Shown one piece after another: positions 1-8,009 of a DNA stretch of 64,000 nt. A program made the position numbers and the translations under genes. The notes under the pieces were generated by a model, which saw nothing but the letters and a program-made list of their open reading frames with translations, had not been told where the DNA came from and ran no database searches. The first letter of the stretch is position 1. The number at the start of each line of letters is the position of its first letter. The DNA lies in the NCBI GenBank assembly GCA_964573725.1, contig CAZNLJ010000013.1:57680-121679 (forward strand). Reading direction: 5' to 3'. The DNA comes from UBA6168 sp964573725 (GTDB lineage: Bacteria; Bacteroidota; Bacteroidia; Chitinophagales; Saprospiraceae).

Positions 1-86
1 TCGTCTTCGATCGCTCCGGTTACCTGTACCATGGCAGGGTGAAAGCCTTGGCTGAAGGTGCACGCGATGGCGGCCTCTTGTTCTGA
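1..86 (+). CDS. rplR: 50S ribosomal protein L18, C-terminal fragment
   Basis: The first codons of the window read as the last 27 residues of L18 (FDRSGYLYHGRVKALAEGAR followed by DGGLLF), with a TGA stop at 84-86. L18 binds 5S rRNA in the central protuberance of the large subunit. The gene is cut by the window edge. It sits 39 nt upstream of rpsE, the order expected in the spc ribosomal operon. Confidence 0.95.
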   Translation, partial: VFDRSGYLYHGRVKALAEGARDGGLLF

Positions 87-125
87 TTCTACATTTCCTT
101 TCCGTTTTTTAAATTTTCTATCGCT

Positions 126-644
126 ATGTCTAATGGTAATGTTCAAAAAATGAAGCCGGCAGATTCTGAGTTCAAGGAAAAGCTCGTCAGCCTGAATCGG
201 GTGGCTAAGGTCACCAAGGGTGGACGTACCTTCAGTTTCGCCGCCGTTGTGGTGGTCGGAGATGGAAATGGTTCGGTTGGTCAAGGACTCGGTAAGGCGC
301 GCGATGTAACGGAAGCGATTACAAAAGCCGCGGCAGATGCAAAGAAGAATATGGTCAAGGTCCCAATCCTGAAAGGGACTATCCCGCATGAGCAGGCTGG
401 TAAATTCGGCGCCGGCCGTGTTCTGATCCGCCCTGCTGCGGATGGAACCGGGGTAATCGCAGGCGGGGCTATGCGTGCGGTTCTGGAAATAGCCGGTGTC
501 CATAATGTCTTGGCCAAATCCATGGGATCCTCTAATCCACATAACGTGGTCAAGGCAACCCTGGATGCGCTCTCCAAGCTGAGGAGCCCGCTGATGGTGG
601 CCAAACAACGCGGTGTTTCTGTCGGGAAGGTCTTCAATGGCTGA
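126..644 (+). CDS. rpsE: 30S ribosomal protein S5
   Basis: A 172-aa protein of the usual S5 length. The N-terminal double-stranded RNA-binding domain is visible as GRTFSFAAVVVVGDGNGSVG (about residues 33-52), followed by the C-terminal S5 domain with IPHEQAGKFGAGRVLIRPA and GGAMRAVLEIAGV. S5 sits near the decoding centre and mRNA entry of the small subunit. It lies between rplR and rpmD in the conserved order. The ATG is preceded by AT-rich sequence without a Shine-Dalgarno motif, as is usual in Bacteroidota. Confidence 0.98.
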   Translation: MSNGNVQKMKPADSEFKEKLVSLNRVAKVTKGGRTFSFAAVVVVGDGNGSVGQGLGKARDVTEAITKAAADAKKNMVKVPILKGTIPHEQAGKFGAGRVLIRPAADGTGVIAGGAMRAVLEIAGVHNVLAKSMGSSNPHNVVKATLDALSKLRSPLMVAKQRGVSVGKVFNG

Positions 645-729
645 TTTCGGCTGGAATTACCTGGCATATGGCCCCTTGTCCAGCCCAAAGCTGGATATTC
701 GTGTTTGAAAATTCGATAAATTCTTCGCA

Positions 730-909
730 ATGAGCAAGGTAAAAGTAACGCAGGTCAAGTCGGCGATCGATAGGCCACAAAAGCAGAAGGATACCATTCG
801 CGCACTCGGCATCCGTCGTATGCATCAGACCGTGGAACACGAAGCCACTCCCCAGGTGTTGGGCATGATCGCGAAGGTCCAGCACCTCCTGAAGATTGAA
901 CAGGCTTGA
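730..909 (+). CDS. rpmD: 50S ribosomal protein L30
   Basis: A 59-aa protein beginning MSKVKVTQVKSAIDRPQKQK and continuing through the diagnostic stretch TIRALGIRRMHQTVEH to QVLGMIAKVQHLLKIEQA. Length and motifs match bacterial L30, a small globular protein of the large subunit. ATG at 730, TGA at 907-909. It occupies the normal slot between rpsE and rplO. Confidence 0.97.
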   Translation: MSKVKVTQVKSAIDRPQKQKDTIRALGIRRMHQTVEHEATPQVLGMIAKVQHLLKIEQA

Positions 910-972
910 TCCGGTCGTTTCCGGTCGGCTCCTGTTTCCGAAATTCGCAAACTTCTAAATAGCGTATCATTC

Positions 973-1419
973 ATGGAATTGCATAATCTAAAGCCCGCTC
1001 CGGGTTCCAATAAGTCCGATAAGCGTATTGCAAGAGGGGAAGGTTCCGGCAGTGGCGGGACTGCCGGGAAAGGTCACAAAGGGGCCAAAGCCCGTACCGG
1101 ACACAATGAGAAACGCGGATTTGAAGGTGGTCAGACGCCCATGCAGCGTCGCTTGCCTAAAAGGGGCTTCAAAAACCCGAATCGTACCGAGTTCGTTTCT
1201 ATCAATCTCGATAGGTTGCAGGAGTTCGTGGATAAGTTCCAACTCAAGGATGTTTCTCCGCAATCCCTTTATGAAAATAAAATCATCGGTAAGAACGATA
1301 AGGTCAAGATTCTGGGTAGGGGGGAGTTGTCGTCCGCTGTCAATGTGACGACCCACGCTGTGTCCGCCGCCGCAAAGGAAAGTATAGAGGCAAAAGGGGG
1401 GAGCGTAAGTTTGATTTGA
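973..1419 (+). CDS. rplO: 50S ribosomal protein L15
   Basis: A 148-aa protein with the L15 signature: start MELHNLKPAPGSNK, a glycine-rich basic N-terminal extension (GSGSGGTAGKGHKGAKAR, about residues 25-42) that penetrates 23S rRNA, then GGQTPMQRRLPKRGFKN and a compact C-terminal domain ending KGGSVSLI. L15 is a late-assembly large-subunit protein. It is followed by a 106-nt spacer and secY, as in the spc operon. Confidence 0.98.
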   Translation: MELHNLKPAPGSNKSDKRIARGEGSGSGGTAGKGHKGAKARTGHNEKRGFEGGQTPMQRRLPKRGFKNPNRTEFVSINLDRLQEFVDKFQLKDVSPQSLYENKIIGKNDKVKILGRGELSSAVNVTTHAVSAAAKESIEAKGGSVSLI

Positions 1420-1525
1420 TTGAATTGTGGTTTTCGGAGAACATATTGCGCGCGCTTGCGTAAACCTGTCTCTAGAAAATTAGTTTCCTGATCCTGAAAT
1501 TATCCGGGTCTATCAAGCAATTCCG

Positions 1526-2893
1526 ATGAAAAAATTCATTACCACCATCCAGAATATCTGGCGTATCAAGGAACTGAGGGAAAGAATCGGTTGGACGGTC
1601 CTCATGCTCTTCGTGTTCCGATTGGGCTCCCATGTCGTCCTGCCGGGTGTCGACCCGGTCGCCTTGGATCAGGCCAGCCAAAGTTCTACGCCGGCGGATT
1701 TGTTGGGTTTGGTGAACCTCTTTACCGGGGGAGCCTTCCAAAATGCCTCCGTCATGGCATTGGGTATCATGCCCTACATTACGGCCTCCATTATCGTACA
1801 GCTGCTCGGATTCGCCATGCCCTACTTCCAACGGCTACAACAAAAGGAAGGGGAAAGCGGCCGTAAGAAGCTGAATCAAATTACGCGTCTGTTGACGGTG
1901 GCCATTACCTTGGTCCAGGGTGGTGGTTATCTGACTTATATCAACTCTATCCAAGGTGCTATCGATCCTACCATGCCCAAAGGAATCTTCTGGTTCGCCA
2001 GCACAATCATCCTTTCGGCCGGTACGGTGTTCGCCATGTGGCTCGGGGAAAGGATTACGGATCGTGGTATCGGAAATGGTGCTTCGCTCCTGATTACCAT
2101 CGGTATCATTGCGGCCATCCCCCAAGCGCTGGCCAGTGAAATTTCCCTTCAGTTCGATTCCGGAGGTCTCTTCAAGCTTATCCTGGAATTCGCATTGCTT
2201 CTGGTCGTCATCATGGCGGTGGTCCTCATAATCCAAGGGGTCCGGAAAATTCCTATCCAGTTCGCCAAGCACATGGTGCAAAGGGGCGGTTCCGCTATGC
2301 CTGCCGCCGGTGTGCGTGATTATATTCCCGTCAAGGTCAATGCGGCAGGTGTCATGCCCATCATCTTCGCACAGGCTCTGATGTTCGTTCCCGCTACCGT
2401 CGCTCAGTTCGCAGGTAGCGCAGGAACCCAACCCACGGGTATCATGCGTCAGTTGGTGGATCCTTATTCCGCCACTTCTGCGGTTATCGTTTTCGTACTG
2501 GTTGTTGCTTTCACTTATGTGTACACGGCCTTGTTGGTTAATCCTACCCAGTACGCGGAATACTTGAAAAGACAGAATGCCTTTATTCCCGGTATCAAGC
2601 CGGGTAAGCCGACCGCTGATTTTATCGACGCTGTCACCACCCGCATTACCCTTCCGGGTTCCTTTTTCCTCGGGATCGTTTCTATTCTTCCTGCAGTGGC
2701 AAGAGGCTTCGGAGTGAATCCTGCTTTTGCGGTCTTCTTCGGTGGTACGTCCATATTGATCGGGGTGGGTGTGGTGCTGGATACCTTGCAGCAAATCGAG
2801 AGTCATCTGTTGATGCGCCGTTATGATGGTCTCGTGAAATCGGGTAAGATTCAAGGAAGGTCCAGGTTGCAGGGTATTGGCTCGGGTATGTAA
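1526..2893 (+). CDS. secY: Protein translocase subunit SecY
   Basis: A 455-aa polytopic membrane protein starting MKKFITTIQNIWRIKELRER and leading into the first transmembrane helix. Recognisable SecY segments include the plug and TM2 region (NLFTGGAFQNASVMALGIMP), YFQRLQQKEGESGRKK, GNGASLLITIGI, the cytoplasmic loop RKIPIQFAKH, and VNAAGVMPIIFAQALM. About ten hydrophobic helices fit the family. SecY forms the protein-conducting channel with SecE and SecG. It is embedded in the ribosomal operon between rplO and map. Confidence 0.98.
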   Translation: MKKFITTIQNIWRIKELRERIGWTVLMLFVFRLGSHVVLPGVDPVALDQASQSSTPADLLGLVNLFTGGAFQNASVMALGIMPYITASIIVQLLGFAMPYFQRLQQKEGESGRKKLNQITRLLTVAITLVQGGGYLTYINSIQGAIDPTMPKGIFWFASTIILSAGTVFAMWLGERITDRGIGNGASLLITIGIIAAIPQALASEISLQFDSGGLFKLILEFALLLVVIMAVVLIIQGVRKIPIQFAKHMVQRGGSAMPAAGVRDYIPVKVNAAGVMPIIFAQALMFVPATVAQFAGSAGTQPTGIMRQLVDPYSATSAVIVFVLVVAFTYVYTALLVNPTQYAEYLKRQNAFIPGIKPGKPTADFIDAVTTRITLPGSFFLGIVSILPAVARGFGVNPAFAVFFGGTSILIGVGVVLDTLQQIESHLLMRRYDGLVKSGKIQGRSRLQGIGSGM

Positions 2894-3147
2894 TGCCCGA
2901 TTCTCCCGCTGCTCCGCAACAAGGAGGGTCCATTTGTTCGTGTGCTACATGGGGCTCGTTCGTGTTCCGTTGCAGTACCATGGTTCAAAATCTTTTTATC
3001 GCTACATTTCAGCTTACCCAACGATAACCGCAGGCAGTCGTGCCGTCAGGGTCCTGGTCATCTCCTTTTTGGGATGGGAATCTGACAGCACGATTTTTGC
3101 GTTCCGGACTGTTGGGTTTGTGCAGGATCGAAATAAAATACTTTCGC

Positions 3148-3975
3148 TTGATTTTTTTTAAAACCGACGAGGAAATCGAATTGATCAGGCAATCTTGCCT
3201 GCTGGTGTCTAAGACCTTGGCCCATATAGGCTCTATGCTCAGGCCCGGACTGACGGGCTCAGCCATCGACAAGGAGGCGGAAATGCTGATACGTGACCAT
3301 CACGCTGTTCCTGCTTTCAAAGGGTATCGTGGATTCCCGGCTACATTGTGTGTTTCGGTCAATGAGGTGATTGTACATGGTATTCCGGGTGATCGCGAGT
3401 TTAAGGATGGTGATATCGTTTCGGTGGACTGTGGCGTTTTGATGGAGGGTTTCCATGGGGATGCCGCCTACACCTTCGCCATCGGGGAAATACCAGCGGA
3501 AACGTTGCGGCTTTTACAGGTTACGAAAGCTTCCCTCTACCGGGGGATTGAACAGGCTGTACCCGGAAAACGGATCGGGGACATCAGCTATGCCATCCAG
3601 TCCTTTGTGGAGCGGGAACACGGTTATTCGGTGGTTCGGGAACTGGTGGGTCACGGGATTGGCAAATCCTTGCATGAAGACCCGGAAGTCCCGAATTACG
3701 GGAAACGCGGAAATGGAATCTTATTGAAAGAGGGCCTCGTGATTGCCATCGAACCGATGATCAATCTCGGTAAAAAGGATATCCGCCAAAGTGACGATGG
3801 CTGGACAATCCGTACTGCGGATGCCACCCCTTCCGCACATTATGAGCACTCGGTGGCCATCCGCAATGGCTCCGCGGATATTCTCTCGGATCATCACGTG
3901 ATAGAGGAATCCGTCTCGAGGAATCCGGCGCTAACTTCGGTGGGTACACTTTCGATGGCTCCTGCCGATGGATGA
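3148..3975 (+). CDS. map: Methionine aminopeptidase type I (TTG start proposed)
   Basis: Removes the initiator methionine from nascent proteins. With a TTG start at 3148 the protein is 275 aa and begins (M)IFFKTDEEIELIRQS, matching the usual MetAP start; no ATG lies nearby in frame. The five metal ligands are present with classical spacing: D94 (SVDCG), D105 (HGDAAYTF), H169 (GHGIG), E202 (AIEPM) and E233 (YEHSV). The C-terminal tail after VAIRNG is about 30 residues longer than usual. It sits between secY and infA as in most Bacteroidota. A promoter-like TTTG (3117-3120) and TACTTTCG (3139-3146) lie directly before the start, which makes the exact start uncertain. Confidence 0.93.
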   Translation: MIFFKTDEEIELIRQSCLLVSKTLAHIGSMLRPGLTGSAIDKEAEMLIRDHHAVPAFKGYRGFPATLCVSVNEVIVHGIPGDREFKDGDIVSVDCGVLMEGFHGDAAYTFAIGEIPAETLRLLQVTKASLYRGIEQAVPGKRIGDISYAIQSFVEREHGYSVVRELVGHGIGKSLHEDPEVPNYGKRGNGILLKEGLVIAIEPMINLGKKDIRQSDDGWTIRTADATPSAHYEHSVAIRNGSADILSDHHVIEESVSRNPALTSVGTLSMAPADG

Positions 3976-4071
3976 TTTTCCTTCGTTATCGGCGTTGGGA
4001 TAAGTGCACGAGGTGCCTGTCATCCTTTTTTCAGGCTTTTGGTACCTCGGTCGTAAAAATATTTATGTCAA

Positions 4072-4102
4072 ATTGAAACTTTAACTTAGATTCGTATCTT
4101 TG
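4072..4102 (+). promoter_or_regulatory. Bacteroidota-type promoter before infA
   Basis: ATTG (4072-4075), then exactly 19 nt, then TATCTTTG (4095-4102). This fits the Bacteroidota sigma-ABfr consensus TTTG-N19-TAnnTTTG with one mismatch in the -33 box. The expected transcript starts near 4108, about 13 nt before the infA ATG. It would give infA-rpmJ-rpsM-rpsK-rpsD-rpoA-rplQ a second promoter inside the long operon. Confidence 0.7.
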
Positions 4103-4120
4103 CGCTCCGAAATTCAAGGC

Positions 4121-4339
4121 ATGGCAAAACAAGATTTGATAAAACAAGATGGTACAATCGTAGAGGCACTCTCGAACGCAATGTTCCGGGTGAAGCTGGA
4201 AAACAACCATCTGATTATCGCTACCATCTCCGGTAAAATGCGTATGCACTACATCAAGATTTTGCCAGGTGACCGGGTATCCGTGGAAATGTCCCCATAC
4301 GACTTGTCACGGGGACGTATCATCTACCGGTACAAGTAA
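4121..4339 (+). CDS. infA: Translation initiation factor IF-1
   Basis: A 72-aa OB-fold protein, the standard IF-1 length, beginning MAKQDLIKQDGTIVEALSNA and containing FRVKLENNHLIIATISGKMR and the terminal DLSRGRIIYRYK. IF-1 binds the ribosomal A site during initiation. ATG at 4121 was chosen over an upstream in-frame TTG because it gives the family's exact N terminus and lies just downstream of a clear promoter. Confidence 0.98.
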   Translation: MAKQDLIKQDGTIVEALSNAMFRVKLENNHLIIATISGKMRMHYIKILPGDRVSVEMSPYDLSRGRIIYRYK

Positions 4340-4376
4340 CTAGGTAATTAACGCATCATACAATAAACGATTCATC

Positions 4377-4493
4377 ATGAAAGTCAGAGCTTCCGTCAAG
4401 AAACGTACTGAAGATTGCAAAGTCGTGAGGAGAAAAGGCAAGGTCTATATCATCAATAAGAAAAATCCCAAGTACAAGCAACGTCAGGGTTGA
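4377..4493 (+). CDS. rpmJ: 50S ribosomal protein L36
   Basis: A 38-aa protein starting MKVRASVKKRTEDCKVVRRK and ending KKNPKYKQRQG, with stop TGA at 4491-4493. Of the canonical zinc-binding residues only one cysteine (C14) is present, and the usual CxxC-C-H pattern is missing, so this is a zinc-free (C-minus) L36, a form common in Bacteroidota. It lies 37 nt after infA and 37 nt before rpsM. Confidence 0.96.
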   Translation: MKVRASVKKRTEDCKVVRRKGKVYIINKKNPKYKQRQG

Positions 4494-4530
4494 TTCTTGA
4501 AATGTACAGCTAATCCGTAAACATTAGAAT

Positions 4531-4911
4531 ATGGCACGTATTGCAGGTGTTGATTTACCAAGGAACAAGAGAGGCCTCATCGGTCTGACCTATATTTTCG
4601 GTATCGGTACTTCCCGCTCACGGGAAATCCTCTCCCATGCCGGAATCGACGAAAACGTGAAAGTCGCCGACTGGACGGACGAGAACGTCAGAACGATTAC
4701 CCAACTCATCCAACGTGACTACAAGGTCGAGGGGGAATTGCGTTCCGAAGTTCAGATGAGTATCAAGCGCCTCATGGATATTGCGTGCTATCGCGGTCTC
4801 AGGCACCGTAAAGGATTGCCGCTGAGAGGCCAACGGACAAAGACCAACGCCCGTACGCGGAAAGGTAAGCGTAAGACCGTAGCCAACAAGAAATTGGCCA
4901 CGAAGAAATAA
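4531..4911 (+). CDS. rpsM: 30S ribosomal protein S13
   Basis: A 126-aa protein beginning MARIAGVDLPRNKRGLIGLT with the helix-two-turn-helix region YIFGIGTSRSREIL and the conserved C-terminal RNA-binding tail (CYRGLRHRKGLPLRGQRTKT then NARTRKGKRKT). S13 forms intersubunit bridges in the head of the 30S subunit. It is in the usual order infA-rpmJ-rpsM-rpsK. Confidence 0.98.
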   Translation: MARIAGVDLPRNKRGLIGLTYIFGIGTSRSREILSHAGIDENVKVADWTDENVRTITQLIQRDYKVEGELRSEVQMSIKRLMDIACYRGLRHRKGLPLRGQRTKTNARTRKGKRKTVANKKLATKK

Positions 4912-4975
4912 GGTGCTTGTCCGTGTGTCACGGGCTGCCTCCTAATTGCTTGTTCATTCAATTATTTCTGGAATA

Positions 4976-5368
4976 ATGGCAAAGATAAAATCCAAAGTAA
5001 AGGTCAAGCGTAAAGTCAAGATCGAACCGGAAGGCTTCGCGTATATCCAGGCGACTTTCAACAATATCATCGTCTCCATGACCAATAAGAAGGGTGACGT
5101 GGTTAGTTGGGGTTCCGCCGGCAAGGCAGGTTTCCGGGGCTCCAAGAAAAATACACCCTATGCCGCTCAAGTCGCAGCCGGTGATGCCGCGAAAGTGGCA
5201 TTCGATGCCGGATTGCGTGCTGTAGAGGTTTATGTCAAAGGTCCGGGTGCAGGTAGGGAAGCAGCTATCCGCGCTATCGACCAGTCCGGTGTGAAAGTGG
5301 TCAGGATCTTCGACGTGACTCCTATCCCGCACAACGGATGTCGGCCGCCCAAAAAGCGCCGTGTATAA
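4976..5368 (+). CDS. rpsK: 30S ribosomal protein S11
   Basis: A 130-aa protein from ATG 4976 (MAKIKSKVKVKRKVKIEPEG), with GFAYIQATFNNIIVSMTNKK, SWGSAGKAGFRGSKKNTPYA, VYVKGPGAGREAAIRAI and the conserved tail DVTPIPHNGCRPPKKRRV. S11 lies on the platform of the 30S subunit near the E site. In-frame codons before 4976 lack family similarity, so the shorter start is preferred. Confidence 0.98.
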   Translation: MAKIKSKVKVKRKVKIEPEGFAYIQATFNNIIVSMTNKKGDVVSWGSAGKAGFRGSKKNTPYAAQVAAGDAAKVAFDAGLRAVEVYVKGPGAGREAAIRAIDQSGVKVVRIFDVTPIPHNGCRPPKKRRV

Positions 5369-5409
5369 TTTGATCGGATTCATATCTCAGCAAAAAGTTA
5401 TCTCACATA

Positions 5410-6021
5410 ATGGCAAGGTACAAAGGTCCTAAACAGAAAAAAGCCCGTGCATTCGGTGAGGCCATCTACGGCTTCAGCAAAGCTTTCGATAAAAAGAAAT
5501 ATCCGCCCGGACAGCATGGAAACTCCCGTCGGCGCAAACAGCGTTCCGACTATGCCGTCCAGTTGATGGAGAAACAAAAGGCCAAATACACCTATGGTGT
5601 GTTGGAACGCCAATTCAGGAACCTTTTCGAAAAAGCCAGTCACAAGCACGGTGTGACCGGGACAGTCCTGCTCCAATTCCTCGAAGCACGTCTGGATAAT
5701 ACGGTCTACCGGCTCGGTTTGGCCCCAACCAGAAGGGCTGCGCGTCAAATGGTCAGCCACAGGCATATCGTTGTCAATGGCGTTCTCACCAACATCCCTT
5801 CCTACCAGTTGCGACCGGGTGACGTCGTCGAACTCCGGGGGCAATCCAAGAATCTCGAATTCGTCAAGGCGCAAATCGGTAAGAAAACGGATGTGAAGAA
5901 ATTCACTTGGCTGGAGTTCAATCCGGATGTGGCCAAAGGGATATTCCTCGCTTACCCGGAAAGGGAGCAGATACCAGAGAAAATCAGGGAGCAACTTATT
6001 GTTGAACTCTATTCCAAGTAA
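5410..6021 (+). CDS. rpsD: 30S ribosomal protein S4
   Basis: A 203-aa protein beginning MARYKGPKQKKARAFGEAIY. The N-terminal basic part is followed by the S4 RNA-binding domain (about residues 93-155: LEARLDNTVYRLGLAPTRRA, QMVSHRHIVVNGVLTNIPSY, LRPGDVVELR). S4 initiates 30S assembly and binds the 5' domain of 16S rRNA. The N terminus lacks the four-cysteine zinc knuckle found in some S4 proteins. Confidence 0.98.
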   Translation: MARYKGPKQKKARAFGEAIYGFSKAFDKKKYPPGQHGNSRRRKQRSDYAVQLMEKQKAKYTYGVLERQFRNLFEKASHKHGVTGTVLLQFLEARLDNTVYRLGLAPTRRAARQMVSHRHIVVNGVLTNIPSYQLRPGDVVELRGQSKNLEFVKAQIGKKTDVKKFTWLEFNPDVAKGIFLAYPEREQIPEKIREQLIVELYSK

Positions 6022-6175
6022 TGGCATCAGGCAGCCTCCTTCGGGTCGGCTGCCCTTGCTCGTTTCAGTTGCCGGAGTTAATATGAGCTCCGCTTCTCGC
6101 CCGACGGTCTGCTGACAAACACGTGAAAGTCTCCCCGGAGACTTATTTCTTCACCCTTTCAAGGTTCTTTCTCAT

Positions 6176-7174
6176 ATGAGTATACTGAATTTCCAAAAGC
6201 CTGAGAAAATCATTATGCAAAAGGCTAATGATTTCGACGGTATTTTCGAGTTCCGGCCGCTGGAGCCTGGCTTCGGGCAAACAATCGGCAACTCCCTGCG
6301 AAGGATTTTACTTTCTTCGCTGGAGGGCTTCTCCATCTCCGCTATCCGCATCGCAGGGGTGGATCATGAGTTTGCCACCATTAGGGGTGTGGTGGAGGAC
6401 GTACTCGATATTCTGCTCAATATCAAGCAAATCCGTCTCAAGCAGCTGATTCAGGGCGAGGATATCGCCGCAGAGAAAATTTACCTGACCGTCAGCGGGA
6501 AGGAGGAATTCAGGGCAGGGTACCTGGAGGAACATACCAACGTCTTCAAGATTATGAACCCCGACCTGCTGATTTGCAGAATGGAACCGTCCGTGAACCT
6601 CGAAATGGAATTTACGGTCACCAAAGGTAGGGGATATGTTCCCGCCGGGGAAAATCTTCCGAAGGATGCACCTATCGGCGTCATTCCGCTCGATGCCATT
6701 TACACGCCTATCAAGAATGTGGCGTATCGGGTCGAGAATACCCGTGTCGGTCAACGAACGGATTATGAACAACTGACCATCGAGGTGAAGACCGATGGTA
6801 CCATTCATCCTGAGGAAGCTATCAAGGAAGCTTCCCGGATAATGATCCATCACCTGATGCTCATCACGGATGAGTATATCAGTATCCCCGATGATACGGG
6901 AAGACGCGACGATGTCGTGGATGAACATGTCCTGCACATGCGCAAGCTGCTCAAGACTTCGCTCGAGGATCTTGACCTATCCGTCCGCGCTTACAATTGC
7001 CTGAAAGCGGCAAAAATCAATACGCTCGCCGAACTGGTTCGGTATGACACGCATGAGCTTCTTAAATTCCGCAACTTCGGTAAGAAATCACTGGTGGAAA
7101 TAGAGGAACTCCTGCAGGAAAAAGGTCTTACTTTCGGTATGGACCTCTCCAAATACAAACTCGAGGAGGAATAG
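6176..7174 (+). CDS. rpoA: DNA-directed RNA polymerase subunit alpha
   Basis: A 332-aa protein with the two standard domains. The N-terminal dimerisation domain contains FRPLEPGFGQTIGNSLRRIL (about residues 26-45) and GVVEDVLDILLNIKQIR. The C-terminal domain (about residues 255-325) contains the helix-hairpin-helix region LDLSVRAYNCLKAAKINTLA and LLKFRNFGKKSLVEIEELL. It nucleates RNA polymerase assembly and contacts activators. It is flanked by rpsD and rplQ as usual. Confidence 0.98.
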   Translation: MSILNFQKPEKIIMQKANDFDGIFEFRPLEPGFGQTIGNSLRRILLSSLEGFSISAIRIAGVDHEFATIRGVVEDVLDILLNIKQIRLKQLIQGEDIAAEKIYLTVSGKEEFRAGYLEEHTNVFKIMNPDLLICRMEPSVNLEMEFTVTKGRGYVPAGENLPKDAPIGVIPLDAIYTPIKNVAYRVENTRVGQRTDYEQLTIEVKTDGTIHPEEAIKEASRIMIHHLMLITDEYISIPDDTGRRDDVVDEHVLHMRKLLKTSLEDLDLSVRAYNCLKAAKINTLAELVRYDTHELLKFRNFGKKSLVEIEELLQEKGLTFGMDLSKYKLEEE

Positions 7175-7340
7175 CGGCCGGTGTACTGTCTCGGGCCCTG
7201 TTTCACTTAATTTCTGCAATAACCCGGCGAACGCGGCCGAATGCGCACACGCTTCGGTCGGCTGGTTTTCGCGGGTGTTGCGATGTTCATTCGCCTGCTC
7301 ATCGGCTCGGATGCCAGGCGGCATACAAATCCATCTTATC

Positions 7341-7853
7341 ATGAGACACGGTAACAAGGTCAATCATCTCGGGCGGGACGTGCAGCACCGCCAGGCTTTA
7401 ATGAAAAATCTCGCTGTTTCGTTAATTACGCACAAGCGTATCGAAACTACCCTGGCTAAGGCAAAGGCCTTGCGTCGTTTCATAGAGCCGCTGATCACGA
7501 AAGCTAAGACCAATACCACCCATTCGAGGCGGGTTGCTTTCTCATACTTGCAAAATAAGGAGGCTATCAAGGAACTATTCGGTACCATCGCGATGTCGGT
7601 CGGTGATCGTCCTGGTGGTTATGTCCGGGTAGTCCGTACCGGTTTCCGAAGGGGGGACGCCGCTGAGATGGCTCTGATTGAATTGGTGGATTTCAATACG
7701 GTTTATGTAGCGAAAGGCGATACGCCGGGCGCCGCTGACACCAAACGCCGTCGCCGTCGCCGCAAAGGTGGCAGTGCGGCCGCCACGCCGACAGATGCAG
7801 CAAGTGAGGCTTCTTCCTCCACGGAAACGGAAGAGGAAGCGTCCGCATCCTGA
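7341..7853 (+). CDS. rplQ: 50S ribosomal protein L17 with acidic C-terminal tail
   Basis: A 170-aa protein starting MRHGNKVNHLGRDVQHRQAL, the invariant L17 N terminus, with KRIETTLAKAKALRRFIEPL and GGYVRVVRTGFRRGDAAEMA. After about residue 128 the family core ends and a low-complexity tail follows: an arginine/lysine run (TKRRRRRRKGG) then an Ala/Ser/Thr/Glu-rich stretch ending TETEEEASAS. L17 lies at the base of the large subunit near the exit tunnel. ATG 7341 gives the canonical N terminus. The gene is last in the ribosomal operon. Confidence 0.97.
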   Translation: MRHGNKVNHLGRDVQHRQALMKNLAVSLITHKRIETTLAKAKALRRFIEPLITKAKTNTTHSRRVAFSYLQNKEAIKELFGTIAMSVGDRPGGYVRVVRTGFRRGDAAEMALIELVDFNTVYVAKGDTPGAADTKRRRRRRKGGSAAATPTDAASEASSSTETEEEASAS

Positions 7854-7970
7854 TGATTCCGCTTTGGTGACGATGCACGAAGCTGCCTCGACTGTTGGGT
7901 AGGTCAGCGCGTGTGCGTTTATTTCCATACGACGGTAGGTCACTCGGTAGACCGAATCCCGTCAAGCAAC

Positions 7971-8009
7971 AAAAACAGGCAGGTCGACAGGTTCGGCTGC
8001 CTGTTTTTT
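7971..8009 (+). terminator. Intrinsic terminator of the ribosomal-protein operon
   Basis: AAAAACAGGCAG (7971-7982) pairs with CTGCCTGTTTTTT (7997-8009) around a 14-nt loop. The right arm runs into a T tract. It lies about 120 nt downstream of the rplQ stop and should end the long operon. Confidence 0.88.
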
